A stretch of DNA of 11,234 bases from Planctomycetota bacterium. GTDB lineage: Bacteria > Planctomycetota > Phycisphaerae > FEN-1346 > JAACEH01. Shown here one piece after another: positions 1-6,762 of the stretch. Numbering within the stretch: position 1 is the first letter of the stretch; every line of letters begins with the position of its first letter. The stretch is from positions 1 through 11,234 of the forward strand of contig JAFGPY010000203.1 in the NCBI GenBank assembly GCA_016935955.1, given 5' to 3'. The notes beneath the pieces were generated by a model. The model was not told where the DNA came from, searched no databases, and saw nothing but the letters and a program-made list of their open reading frames with translations. A program made the translations under genes and the position numbers.

Positions 1-1
1 C

Positions 2-3001
2 TCCAAGTACATCCGCCTGCGCGACGGCGTGGTGGTGGACTTCGAGATGAACCACGTCTGCGCAGCCGGGACGGGCTCGTTCCTGGAAGAGCAGGCCGAG
101 CGGCTGGGCATCAGCATCAAGGACGAGTTCGCGCGACTGGCCCTGTCGAGCGAGTCGCCCATCCGCCTCGGTGAGCGGTGCACCGTCTTCATGGAAAGCG
201 ACATCATGCACCACCAGCAGCAGGGCGCCGCCCTGCCCGACCTGGTGGCGGGCCTGTGTTACTCGATTGCCGCCAACTACCTGAACCGCGTCGTGGGCAC
301 GCGAAGCATCGGCGAGCACATCCTGTTCCAGGGAGGCACGGCCTTCAACCGGGCGGTCACGTCGGCCTTTGCGGCCCTGACGGAGCGGCCGATCACCGTG
401 CCGCCGCACCACGAGGTGACCGGGGCCCTGGGCGTGGCGCTGCTGGTTCGCGACGCGCATCGCCAGGGACGCTACGAGGCCAGCGCCTTCCGCGGCTTCG
501 ACTTGGCCGAACGGCCGTACAAGGTGCGGAGTTTCACGTGTCAGGCCTGCTCGAACTACTGCGACATCCGCGAGGTCCGCATCGAGGGGCAGCCGCCGCT
601 GTACTACGGCAGCCGTTGCGACCGCTACAACCGCAAGAAACAGGAAGGCTCGCAGCCGAGCGACCTCTGGCCCGACCTGATGGCCGAACGGCAACGGTTG
701 CTGCTGGGCCTGCCCGCCGAATCGCCGACGGCCACATGCAACGAGGCCCTGCGTTCCGACTCGGGCGGCGCGACGCGAGGCACCGTGGGCATTCCGCGGG
801 CGCTGGTGTTCCACCAGATGTTGCCGTTCTGGCGGACGCTGATGGAGCGGCTCGGGTTCGAGGTACTGGTCTCGCCGGGGTCCGACGCAGCGATCATCCA
901 AGCGGGCGTCGAGAGCGTGCTGTCGCAGACGTGCTTCCCGGTCAAGGTGGCACACGGGCATGTGCGGTGGCTGGCAGACCAGGGCGTGGACGCCGTGCTG
1001 CTGCCGAGCATCCTGGCCCTGCCGCGCGACCACGAGAGCCAAAGCTACAACCATCTGTGCCCCTACGTGCAGACGTTCACCTACCAGGTCGAGTCGGCCC
1101 TGAACCTGACGGCGTCGGGCGTCAAGACGCTGCGGCCGATCGTGGACATGGAGGAAGGCTACGAGGCTGGCCGCGAGGCCCTGGCCGAGTGGGGCCGCGG
1201 GATGGGCGTCGCGGCGGGCGAGATGAGCGCGGCCCTCGATGTGGCCATCGCCGCGCAGCGCGGCTTCGAGGACGCATGCCTGGAGCGCGGCCGCCGGTTG
1301 CTGGCCTCGCCGCCCGAGGGCGCGCAACTGGCCGTCCTGGTCGGGCGACCCTACAACACGTGCGACGTCGGCATCAACCTCGACGTCGCCCAGCGGATGC
1401 GGGCCGTGGGGCTGCTGGCCGTGCCCATGGACATGCTCGACCTGCGCGAGTTCGACCTAGGCCGCGATTGGGACAACCTCTACTGGAAGTACGGCCAGCG
1501 CGTGATCCGGGCCGCCGAGCTGATCCGCGAGCGGCCGGAACTGGGTGCGGTCTACATCTCGAACTTCGGCTGCGGACCGGACTCGTTCATCAAGCGATTC
1601 TTCCAGGAGGCGATGGGGCGGCGGGCTTTCCTGTCGCTGGAGATCGACGAGCACAGCGCCCCGGCCGGGCTGGTCACGCGGCTGGAGGCGTTCGTCGACA
1701 GCCTGCACGGCGCCGGACCGCAGGCGGCCGAAGGGCCGCGGCAGGTGTTCCCGGTTTCCGACGGCGGCAACGGTCGCACGCTCCTGGTGCCGCACATGTG
1801 CGACCACGCCTACGCGTTCGCGGCGGCGTTTCGCGGCTCGGGGCTGAAGGCCGAGGTCATTCCGCCGAGCGATGACGAGAGCCTGGCCCTGGGCCGGCGG
1901 TACACCAGCGGCCGCGAGTGCCTGCCGTGCATCGTCACCGCGGGCGACATGCTCCGCGAGTTGCGGCGTGAGGGAGCCGATCCGTCGCGGATGGCCTTCT
2001 TCATGCCCTCGGGCACGGGGCCGTGCCGATTCGGCATGTACAGCAAACTGCACCGGCTGATTCTGCGCGAGGCGGGCTACCCCGACGTGCCGGTGGTCAG
2101 CCCGAACCAGGGCGAGAGTTTCTACGAGGATTTCAAGAAGCTGCCGCGCGACCCCACGCGGCCGGCGTGGTGCGGCATCGTAGCCGTCGACGCGCTGGTC
2201 AAGGCGCTGCACACCACGCGGCCCTACGAGCGCACACCGGGCCAGACCGACACGGTCTACGCTGAGTGCCTGAAGCTGGTGGCCCACGCCCTGGAGCACG
2301 GCGAGGACCTGCCGCGCGTCATGGGCCGCTGCGCCGCGATGTTCCGCGACGTGGCGACCGACGGTCGCGGTAGCCGGCCGCTGGTGGGCGTGGTCGGCGA
2401 GATCTACGTCCGCAGTCACGCCTTCAGCAACCAGGACGTCGTGCGGCGGCTGGAGGCCCTGGGTCTTGAGGTCGACCTGGCTAGCTTCGCCGAGTGGATC
2501 TACTACACCAACTGGACCCGCAAGCGACGGACTCGCAACCGCGGACAGTACCGCCTGTGGCTGGGCACGTGGGTCAAGGAGCGCGTGCAGCGGTTCGACG
2601 AGCGGCGTATCAAGCGGCCGCTGGCCGACCTGATCGGCGAGCCGATGGAGACCGAGACGCAGCACGTGGTCGCCCTAGGTCATCCCTACATTCACGATTC
2701 GTTCGAGGGCGAGGCGGTACTGAGCCTGGGCAAGGCAGTCGAAGTGGCCACGCACGCGCGGCCGGGCACCGGGCAGCGGGCCACGGGCATCGTCAACGTG
2801 ATGCCCTTCACGTGCATGCCGGGGAACATCGTGGCGGCCATGCTCAAGCGGCTGCGGCGCGACCTCGACGACCTGCCGATCCTGTCGGTGGCCTACGACG
2901 GCCAGCGCGACAGCGCTCTGGACGTTCGCCTGGAAGCCTTCGCCGAGCAGGTCAAGGCCTTCTCGGGAGCGGCATGCGCCCGACGTGGCACCGGCGGATG
3001 A
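2..3001 (+). CDS. Acyl-CoA dehydratase activase-type protein (BadF/HgdC ATPase tail + DUF2229 + dehydratase-like C-terminus), 5' partial
   Basis: The frame is open from base 2, so the GTG at 29 is probably internal and the 5' end lies outside the window; 999 residues are visible. Residues are numbered from the codon at base 2. The N-terminal part has the glycine-rich CAAGTGSF phosphate-binding motif with C20, and C60 in a CTVFMESD context. The spacing matches the two cysteines that bridge the [4Fe-4S] cluster in dimeric HgdC-type activases. A four-cysteine group (C180, C183, C187, C206) follows. A DUF2229-like region runs from about 260 (VGIPRALVFHQ, then CFPVKVAHGH). The C-terminal half resembles dehydratase D-component sequences (FGCGPDSF at 522-529, RECLPC near 640, SGTGPCRFG near 671). 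Known activases use ATP to drive an electron into radical 2-hydroxyacyl-CoA dehydratases. The substrate here is unknown, and no separate dehydratase subunits lie nearby. It converges on the zinc-ribbon genes with an 18-bp gap. Confidence 0.85.
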   Translation, partial: SKYIRLRDGVVVDFEMNHVCAAGTGSFLEEQAERLGISIKDEFARLALSSESPIRLGERCTVFMESDIMHHQQQGAALPDLVAGLCYSIAANYLNRVVGTRSIGEHILFQGGTAFNRAVTSAFAALTERPITVPPHHEVTGALGVALLVRDAHRQGRYEASAFRGFDLAERPYKVRSFTCQACSNYCDIREVRIEGQPPLYYGSRCDRYNRKKQEGSQPSDLWPDLMAERQRLLLGLPAESPTATCNEALRSDSGGATRGTVGIPRALVFHQMLPFWRTLMERLGFEVLVSPGSDAAIIQAGVESVLSQTCFPVKVAHGHVRWLADQGVDAVLLPSILALPRDHESQSYNHLCPYVQTFTYQVESALNLTASGVKTLRPIVDMEEGYEAGREALAEWGRGMGVAAGEMSAALDVAIAAQRGFEDACLERGRRLLASPPEGAQLAVLVGRPYNTCDVGINLDVAQRMRAVGLLAVPMDMLDLREFDLGRDWDNLYWKYGQRVIRAAELIRERPELGAVYISNFGCGPDSFIKRFFQEAMGRRAFLSLEIDEHSAPAGLVTRLEAFVDSLHGAGPQAAEGPRQVFPVSDGGNGRTLLVPHMCDHAYAFAAAFRGSGLKAEVIPPSDDESLALGRRYTSGRECLPCIVTAGDMLRELRREGADPSRMAFFMPSGTGPCRFGMYSKLHRLILREAGYPDVPVVSPNQGESFYEDFKKLPRDPTRPAWCGIVAVDALVKALHTTRPYERTPGQTDTVYAECLKLVAHALEHGEDLPRVMGRCAAMFRDVATDGRGSRPLVGVVGEIYVRSHAFSNQDVVRRLEALGLEVDLASFAEWIYYTNWTRKRRTRNRGQYRLWLGTWVKERVQRFDERRIKRPLADLIGEPMETETQHVVALGHPYIHDSFEGEAVLSLGKAVEVATHARPGTGQRATGIVNVMPFTCMPGNIVAAMLKRLRRDLDDLPILSVAYDGQRDSALDVRLEAFAEQVKAFSGAACARRGTGG

Positions 3002-3019
3002 CCTTGTCCGCAGTTCCGC

Positions 3020-3574
3020 TCAAGGGCCATGAGCCGTCGCCACGGCGATAGCGACAACGTAGAAGATTCCGCCCAACACGGTCAGGCCCAGGTTGATCGC
3101 CGAGACGATGATGCCGGCCAGCGCCAATCCGTCCCCACTGTAAATGGCGGGCATCGCGCGGATGCGGTTGCGGGCCATGATGCCGCAGACGAGTCCGGGG
3201 ATTGTCAGCACGAAGGGACAGACGACGAAGCTGGCGATTCCCATGACCAGGGACGCGATGGCCAAGGGATGAACTTGCACACCGGGTGGAACAGGGCCGT
3301 AGGCGGGCCGTCCGGCCTCGTGAGGCAGTGCTGAATAGCCGTAAGGTTGCGGCTGAGGCGCCGGCCCGTACGACGGTCCCGGTTGTGGTGCTGCGGGCCG
3401 TAGCGTCGCGTCCTCGGACGGCAACGGGGCCACAATGGGCGGCGGGGACGCAATTGAGGCCGGCGGCACAGTCAGCGCCGCGCCGCAGCCGGGGCACGTG
3501 CCCTGCTGGCCGGCGTACTGCTCAGGCACGCTCAACTGCTGTTTGCACGACGGGCACTGAAAGTTGATGTCCAT
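3020..3574 (-). CDS. Zinc-ribbon DUF4190-like membrane protein (short paralogue)
   Basis: This 184-aa protein starts with a zinc ribbon: C7-x2-C10 and C27-x2-C30, in the same register as the two upstream genes. A proline-rich linker follows (about 38-100, PQPGPSYGPAPQPQPYGY and similar). Two hydrophobic segments then follow, about 103-132 and 148-180, in a DUF4190-like pattern (LAIASLVMGIASFV ... GLALAGIIVSAINLGL). It ends right after the second membrane segment and lacks the soluble C-terminal domain of its paralogues. A GAAGGAG Shine-Dalgarno lies 11 nt before the ATG. It is last in a three-gene minus-strand run, 45 bp after the previous gene. The likely topology is a cytoplasmic zinc ribbon on a membrane anchor. 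The biochemical role is unknown; sensing or scaffolding would be a guess. Confidence 0.85.
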   Translation of the reverse strand: MDINFQCPSCKQQLSVPEQYAGQQGTCPGCGAALTVPPASIASPPPIVAPLPSEDATLRPAAPQPGPSYGPAPQPQPYGYSALPHEAGRPAYGPVPPGVQVHPLAIASLVMGIASFVVCPFVLTIPGLVCGIMARNRIRAMPAIYSGDGLALAGIIVSAINLGLTVLGGIFYVVAIAVATAHGP

Positions 3575-3619
3575 AGTCTGCCGCTCTCCTTCACCAGCGG
3601 CCGCATCGCGGGCCGCCGA

Positions 3620-4465
3620 TCATGGCCACTCGTCTTCAGGCACTCCAAGGCGCTGCAATTCTTTGTGCAGATCCTCTACAGACAATTGCTTCGTGCGGCC
3701 GCCCATGAAGACCGCCCAGCGCCGGTCCTTGCGGTCGGCCTCGACGGCGTAGAGCAACAGCCTGTCGCCGGGTTCGTCCACCCTGCGACCTTTGCCCAGA
3801 TACTCGAAGTCGCTCGGACTGCCGTTGAACCCATAACCGTAGCTGTAGGAACCGGTCGCCAGCGCCGTCCGCAGATCGGGCGGCATTTGCCCGTTGTTGT
3901 TCGCCCCGTACTCAGAGCACGCCCCGTGCCAGCATCCGGCGTCGCTGGCGATCTGCTCCTGCTGAAAAGAATCCTTGATCACGGGCGTCAGTTCAACGAG
4001 TGTGACGACGGCGCCCGTGAACAGCAGCAGCGCGACGCCATTGAGCACGATGCCCGTCACGGCGCGGCGGCGGCCGATCAGCCGACCCGAGGAGTTCCTG
4101 ATGGCCTTCAGGCCGACGACGCCCACCACCATGCCGGGAATGGCCGTCAGCGCCCCGAGCCCCACCATGATGCAGCCCAGGATGCCCAGCACCAGCGACC
4201 ACGTGGCGGCCGCTGTCACCCGAGGCCCCACGGTCGGCTGCGGCCGCACGAACGGCGGCGGAGCCTGGCCGCTCATGGTGGCCGACGACGTCGGAGCGTC
4301 GGGCGGGGCCGGAGCCTGTCCTATCCGGCCGGGCTCGCTTCGCTGCAGCAGCACCGGCACGTCGATGACGTGCCCGCAGTCCGGACATATGCCCCTGGCC
4401 CCGGCGTGAGCCTGCGGCACCTCCAGGGCTCTATGGCACGAAGGACACGTGAAGCGAATCGTCAT
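3620..4465 (-). CDS. Zinc-ribbon DUF4190-like membrane protein with pseudopilin-like C-terminal domain (middle paralogue)
   Basis: This 281-aa protein begins MTIRFTCPSC. C7, C10, C27 and C30 form the zinc ribbon, aligning residue for residue with both neighbours. A proline-rich linker (about 41-82) leads to membrane segments at about 85-118 and 134-160. A soluble domain (165-281) contains NNNGQMPPDL, a short Tyr/Gly-rich stretch, and the end AVFMGGRTKQLSVEDLHKEL...GVPEDEWP. That end resembles the 'VLFADGHV' tail of planctomycete H-X9-DG pseudopilin-like proteins, with Gly in place of the usual Asp. The frame is open for 41 more codons upstream (to 4588), but those are read from the palindromic repeat, and the zinc ribbon should be N-terminal as in the paralogues, so I start at 4465. 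The Shine-Dalgarno is weak (GGGTGGA, about 6 nt upstream). Function is unknown. Confidence 0.85.
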   Translation of the reverse strand: MTIRFTCPSCHRALEVPQAHAGARGICPDCGHVIDVPVLLQRSEPGRIGQAPAPPDAPTSSATMSGQAPPPFVRPQPTVGPRVTAAATWSLVLGILGCIMVGLGALTAIPGMVVGVVGLKAIRNSSGRLIGRRRAVTGIVLNGVALLLFTGAVVTLVELTPVIKDSFQQEQIASDAGCWHGACSEYGANNNGQMPPDLRTALATGSYSYGYGFNGSPSDFEYLGKGRRVDEPGDRLLLYAVEADRKDRRWAVFMGGRTKQLSVEDLHKELQRLGVPEDEWP

Positions 4466-4549
4466 CGCACGTTCCACCCAACGGACCGCGACGGCTTGAC
4501 TGCCCGGACATGCTCCCGGGCCAGGCCCTGTCTGAAAACGGCTTTGCAC

Positions 4550-4599
4550 CCGTGGCACGGGCGTCCCGCCCGTGCGTCCCAGGGGCATCTTGCCCCTGG
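4550..4599 (+). repeat. Palindromic repeat unit 1 (two hairpins)
   Basis: The unit has two perfect 8-bp stems with 3-nt loops. The first is CACGGGCG-TCC-CGCCCGTG at 4556-4574; the second is CAGGGGCA-TCT-TGCCCCTG at 4580-4598. They are joined by CGTCC. It matches the reverse complement of unit 2 at 41 of 50 positions. Read as protein, such units give peptides like ARASRPCVPGASCPW, a recurring artefact in planctomycete gene calls; this recurrence is recalled, not searched. Confidence 0.75.
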
Positions 4600-4613
4600 A
4601 TTTGGATCGCTTG

Positions 4614-4663
4614 CCACGGGCGAGACGCCCGTGGGACGCATGGGCAAGATGCCCATGCCACGG
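4614..4663 (-). repeat. Palindromic repeat unit 2 (two hairpins, inverted copy)
   Basis: This is the inverted partner of the unit at 4550-4599. Its stems are CACGGGCG-AGA-CGCCCGTG (4615-4633) and CATGGGCA-AGA-TGCCCATG (4639-4657), each 8 bp with a 3-nt loop. Differences from unit 1 fall in paired positions, so every stem stays perfect. On the minus strand it follows the stop codon of the upstream zinc-ribbon gene directly, where the hairpins could act as an mRNA 3'-end or processing structure. Confidence 0.75.
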
Positions 4664-4677
4664 TTCTCAGACAGAGC

Positions 4678-5520
4678 CTAAGGTATCAGATCCTCCGGCA
4701 CGCCCTGGGACCGCAACTGACTCTTGAGCATGGCGACCGGCATGGTCGTGACCTGGCCGCCCCAGGTCAGAACAAGCCGCTTATCGTCGGGCACCTTGAA
4801 CGTCGAGTAGGCGATCACCACACCGCGATGAAGGTCGCTCCTCGACATGTTGGCGGCCGTGTAGACGTACGGCTCGCCGCTGGCCGGACAGATCAACTGG
4901 TCCGAGTCCGTAAGAAGCCCCTGGTCCACCAGCGTCTGGAGATCCGGCGGCATCTGGCCGTTCGACATCGTGTACTGGAGGCACGCCTGATTCAGCATCC
5001 CCAGCCGGTAACCGCTGACAATCATGTTGCGGAGCAACGGCACGCTGGCGCAGGTGATCACCGTCCCGACAACAAGCAGCAAGTTCAGCAGGCTGATGAT
5101 CCACCCGGCCGTGGCCATGCCGCCGCCGGTCAACATGCCGCGACTCCGTTTGATCTTGCCGCGAGCCACAAGGCCCAGGATGAAGCCGGGCAGCGACAAC
5201 AGCGGACCAATACAGCAGATGATCCAACTGAGGATCGACAGAACGAGGGACGTGATGGCCATGCCGGAACGCTTGGGTGCCGCGACAACCACCCCGGGGC
5301 CGCCGGCCGGAGCAGCCCCGTAACTGGGCGCGGGCGCCGGTTGCGAAGGGGCCGGGGCCTGCGGACCGACGACGCCGCCCTGGAGCATCTGCGACTGGCC
5401 GCCCCCCTGGGGCACGGTCAACTGGGCTCGGCACGTCGGGCAGAAGACCTGCCCTCCGGCGTGCTGCTCGCTCACGGTTACCAGTTGGTGACATGAAGGA
5501 CACGTGAATTGGATGGCCAT
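4678..5520 (-). CDS. Zinc-ribbon DUF4190-like membrane protein with pseudopilin-like C-terminal domain (first paralogue)
   Basis: This 280-aa protein begins MAIQFTCPSC. Its zinc ribbon uses C7, C10, C27 and C30. A Pro/Ala/Gly linker (38-82) precedes a DUF4190-like membrane region: a long segment at 87-120 broken by a PG kink, then KIKRSRG, then a segment at 136-162. The C-terminal domain (about 168-280) has SNGQMPPDL, LICPASGEPYVY (the 'CP...Y.Y' pattern of pseudopilin-like domains) and RLVLTWGGQV near the end, where canonical H-X9-DG proteins have a DG. The final GVPEDLIP parallels GVPEDEWP in the next gene. An AGGAG Shine-Dalgarno (5528-5532) lies 7 nt from the ATG, so the start is secure. 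The stop TAG overlaps the outer end of the inverted-repeat element. It is the first gene of the paralogue run. Function is unknown. Confidence 0.87.
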   Translation of the reverse strand: MAIQFTCPSCHQLVTVSEQHAGGQVFCPTCRAQLTVPQGGGQSQMLQGGVVGPQAPAPSQPAPAPSYGAAPAGGPGVVVAAPKRSGMAITSLVLSILSWIICCIGPLLSLPGFILGLVARGKIKRSRGMLTGGGMATAGWIISLLNLLLVVGTVITCASVPLLRNMIVSGYRLGMLNQACLQYTMSNGQMPPDLQTLVDQGLLTDSDQLICPASGEPYVYTAANMSRSDLHRGVVIAYSTFKVPDDKRLVLTWGGQVTTMPVAMLKSQLRSQGVPEDLIP

Positions 5521-5607
5521 CTGCTGTCTCCTGTGCCTGAGAGGTGCGCCGCCCGCCCCGCGGCGTCGTCTGTCGGCCGCGAGGTCACCGAATCGTCATC
5601 GCCAGAC

Positions 5608-5636
5608 AGTCTATTGACCGGCGGCCGGATGCTCAA
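5608..5636 (-). promoter_or_regulatory. Possible sigma-70 promoter for the zinc-ribbon gene run
   Basis: On the minus strand TTGAGC (5636-5631) and TAGACT (5613-5608) are 17 bp apart, each matching the consensus at 4 of 6 positions. This would give a leader of about 80 nt before the ATG at 5520. The rest of the 299-bp divergent gap (5521-5819) has no gene I can support. For the plus-strand gene a TAAAAT (5789-5794) sits well placed as a -10, but there is no convincing -35. Confidence 0.3.
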
Positions 5637-5819
5637 GCGCAATCCGCCGGGCCGGATCTGATATCGCGTCGGCAATCTTCCGGCATGAAGGCTTGACTTC
5701 GGGGGCTCAACATGATAAACCGCCGCGCTGTTGACCGCGGCCGGCTGCGACGGAAGCGTCCCGGCGGACGCGCCGATACACGGTGCAGTAAAATGGTCAC
5801 GACGTTGAAAGGACAGAGG

Positions 5820-6557
5820 ATGGCTGGGATGGCTGGGAAGATTCGCGTCACGGTCTGGAACGAGTTCCTGCACGAGAAGAAGCACGAGGCCGTTCAGAAG
5901 GTCTACCCGAACGGCATCCACAAGGTCATCGCCGAGGCCCTGTCGGCCAACGCCGATATGACCGTTCGCACGGCGACGCTCGAGGAACCCGAGCACGGCC
6001 TGACCGAGAAGGTGCTGGTCGAGACCGACGTGCTGCTGTGGTGGGCGCACATGGGCCACGGCCAGGTGGCCGACGCGATCGTCGACCGCGTGCAGAAGCG
6101 CGTGCTCGACGGCATGGGGCTGATCTGCCTGCACTCGGCCCACTTCTCGAAGATCTTCAAGCGGCTCATGGGCACCGGCTGCGATCTGAAGTGGCGCGAG
6201 GCCGCCGAGAAGGAACGCCTGTGGGTCGTCGATCCGGCGCACCCGATCGCCGACGGCCTACCGGAGTATTTCGAGTTGCCGCACACGGAGATGTACGGTG
6301 AGCATTTCGACATCCCGCAGCCCGACGAACTGATTTTCATCAGCTGGTTCGCCGGCGGCGAGGTCTTTCGCAGCGGCTGCTGCTGGCACCGCGGCAAGGG
6401 CAAGATCTTCTACTTCCGTCCCGGTCACGAGACGCACGACATCTACTACAACGAGACGATCCGCAAGGTGCTGACCAACGGCGTGCGCTGGGCGGCCCCG
6501 AGCGGCGTAGCCGAGGTCAAGCGAGGGCACCATCCGAATCCGCTCGAGAAGCTCTGA
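5820..6557 (+). CDS. ThuA domain-containing protein (trehalose utilization family)
   Basis: This 245-aa protein has the ThuA pattern along its length: [13 protein letters not shown]...YPNGIH at 8-34, a WWAHMGHG strand-turn at 74-81, [15 protein letters not shown] at 104-118, [21 protein letters not shown] at 141-161, and a C-terminal [16 protein letters not shown] at 197-212. ThuA proteins have a class I glutamine-amidotransferase-like fold and often neighbour sugar oxidoreductases, but none is seen here. No signal peptide is visible, so it is probably cytoplasmic. The start at 5820 has AAAGGA 6 nt upstream (5808-5813). A tandem duplication of ATGGCTGGG provides a second in-frame ATG at 5829. 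The frame is open to ATGs at 5712 and 5793, but these lack homology and ribosome-site support. Confidence 0.88.
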   Translation: MAGMAGKIRVTVWNEFLHEKKHEAVQKVYPNGIHKVIAEALSANADMTVRTATLEEPEHGLTEKVLVETDVLLWWAHMGHGQVADAIVDRVQKRVLDGMGLICLHSAHFSKIFKRLMGTGCDLKWREAAEKERLWVVDPAHPIADGLPEYFELPHTEMYGEHFDIPQPDELIFISWFAGGEVFRSGCCWHRGKGKIFYFRPGHETHDIYYNETIRKVLTNGVRWAAPSGVAEVKRGHHPNPLEKL

Positions 6558-6640
6558 GCGACGGGACATCGTGACTGCTCTCGCGGATGACCATGTAACG
6601 CTGACACGCACGCGATAGCTTTTCCGAATTGTCTTTCGGC

Positions 6641-6668
6641 TTGCGGAACGTCATGCTGCGCGTAAAAA
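6641..6668 (+). promoter_or_regulatory. Weak candidate promoter before the membrane-protein gene
   Basis: TTGCGG (6641-6646) and TAAAAA (6663-6668) are 16 bp apart, in a short AT-rich patch within the 205-bp gap after the ThuA gene. Matches to consensus are partial. The gap means this gene probably has its own promoter. Confidence 0.25.
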
Positions 6669-6688
6669 TAGACGGTGTCTTTGGCGGG

Positions 6689-6716
6689 AGGCCGCGTGTC
6701 CCTGAAGGCACGGCCT
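6689..6716 (+). promoter_or_regulatory. Leader hairpin, 46 nt before the membrane-protein start
   Basis: AGGCC (6689-6693) pairs with GGCCT (6712-6716). Inside, GTG pairs with CAC and CC with GG, with small bulges and a CTGAA loop. No T-run follows, so it is not an intrinsic terminator. If the promoter at 6641-6668 is used, the hairpin lies in the 5' leader. A regulatory role is a guess. Confidence 0.25.
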
Positions 6717-6762
6717 CGGGCATTCACGGTGCATCTGTGTGTCCGCATTCCGGAGGTGGGCT

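Larger units (their letters stand above)
4523..4679. mobile_element. MITE-like 157-bp inverted-repeat element
   Basis: The left end (4523-4539, AGGCCCTGTCTGAAAAC) and the reverse complement of the right end (4663-4679, AGGCTCTGTCTGAGAAC) match at 15 of 17 positions. Inside lie two inverted copies of a 50-bp unit separated by a 14-bp centre (4600-4613). Each unit consists of two short perfect palindromes. There is no coding capacity. The ends look like transposase-recognised terminal inverted repeats, which suggests a non-autonomous element. I see no clear target-site duplication, so a REP/BIME-like origin or spread by recombination is also possible. It fills most of the gap between two co-directional paralogues. 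Confidence 0.6.

Noticed and set aside
178..1875. 565-codon plus-strand frame inside the activase gene
   Set aside because: It is an overlapping frame rich in Arg, Ala, Gly and Pro with no motifs; the other frame carries the conserved protein.
1457..2665. 402-codon minus-strand open frame opposite the activase gene
   Set aside because: It lies antisense to well-conserved activase/dehydratase motifs, and its composition (Ala/Arg/Leu/Val/Gln/His-rich) is typical of a shadow frame.
3001..3020. Bidirectional terminator between the activase gene and the zinc-ribbon gene
   Set aside because: The 18-bp gap has no stem-loop followed by a T-run on either strand.
4550..4663. CRISPR array
   Set aside because: There are only two units, in inverted orientation and without regular unique spacers; each unit is internally palindromic.
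4510..5496. 328-codon plus-strand frame starting in the repeat
   Set aside because: It begins with repeat-encoded peptides and then runs antisense to the first zinc-ribbon gene.
6739..6762. Earlier GTG start for the membrane protein
   Set aside because: The strong GGAGGTGG site at 6752-6759 lies downstream of it and is placed correctly for the ATG at 6763.
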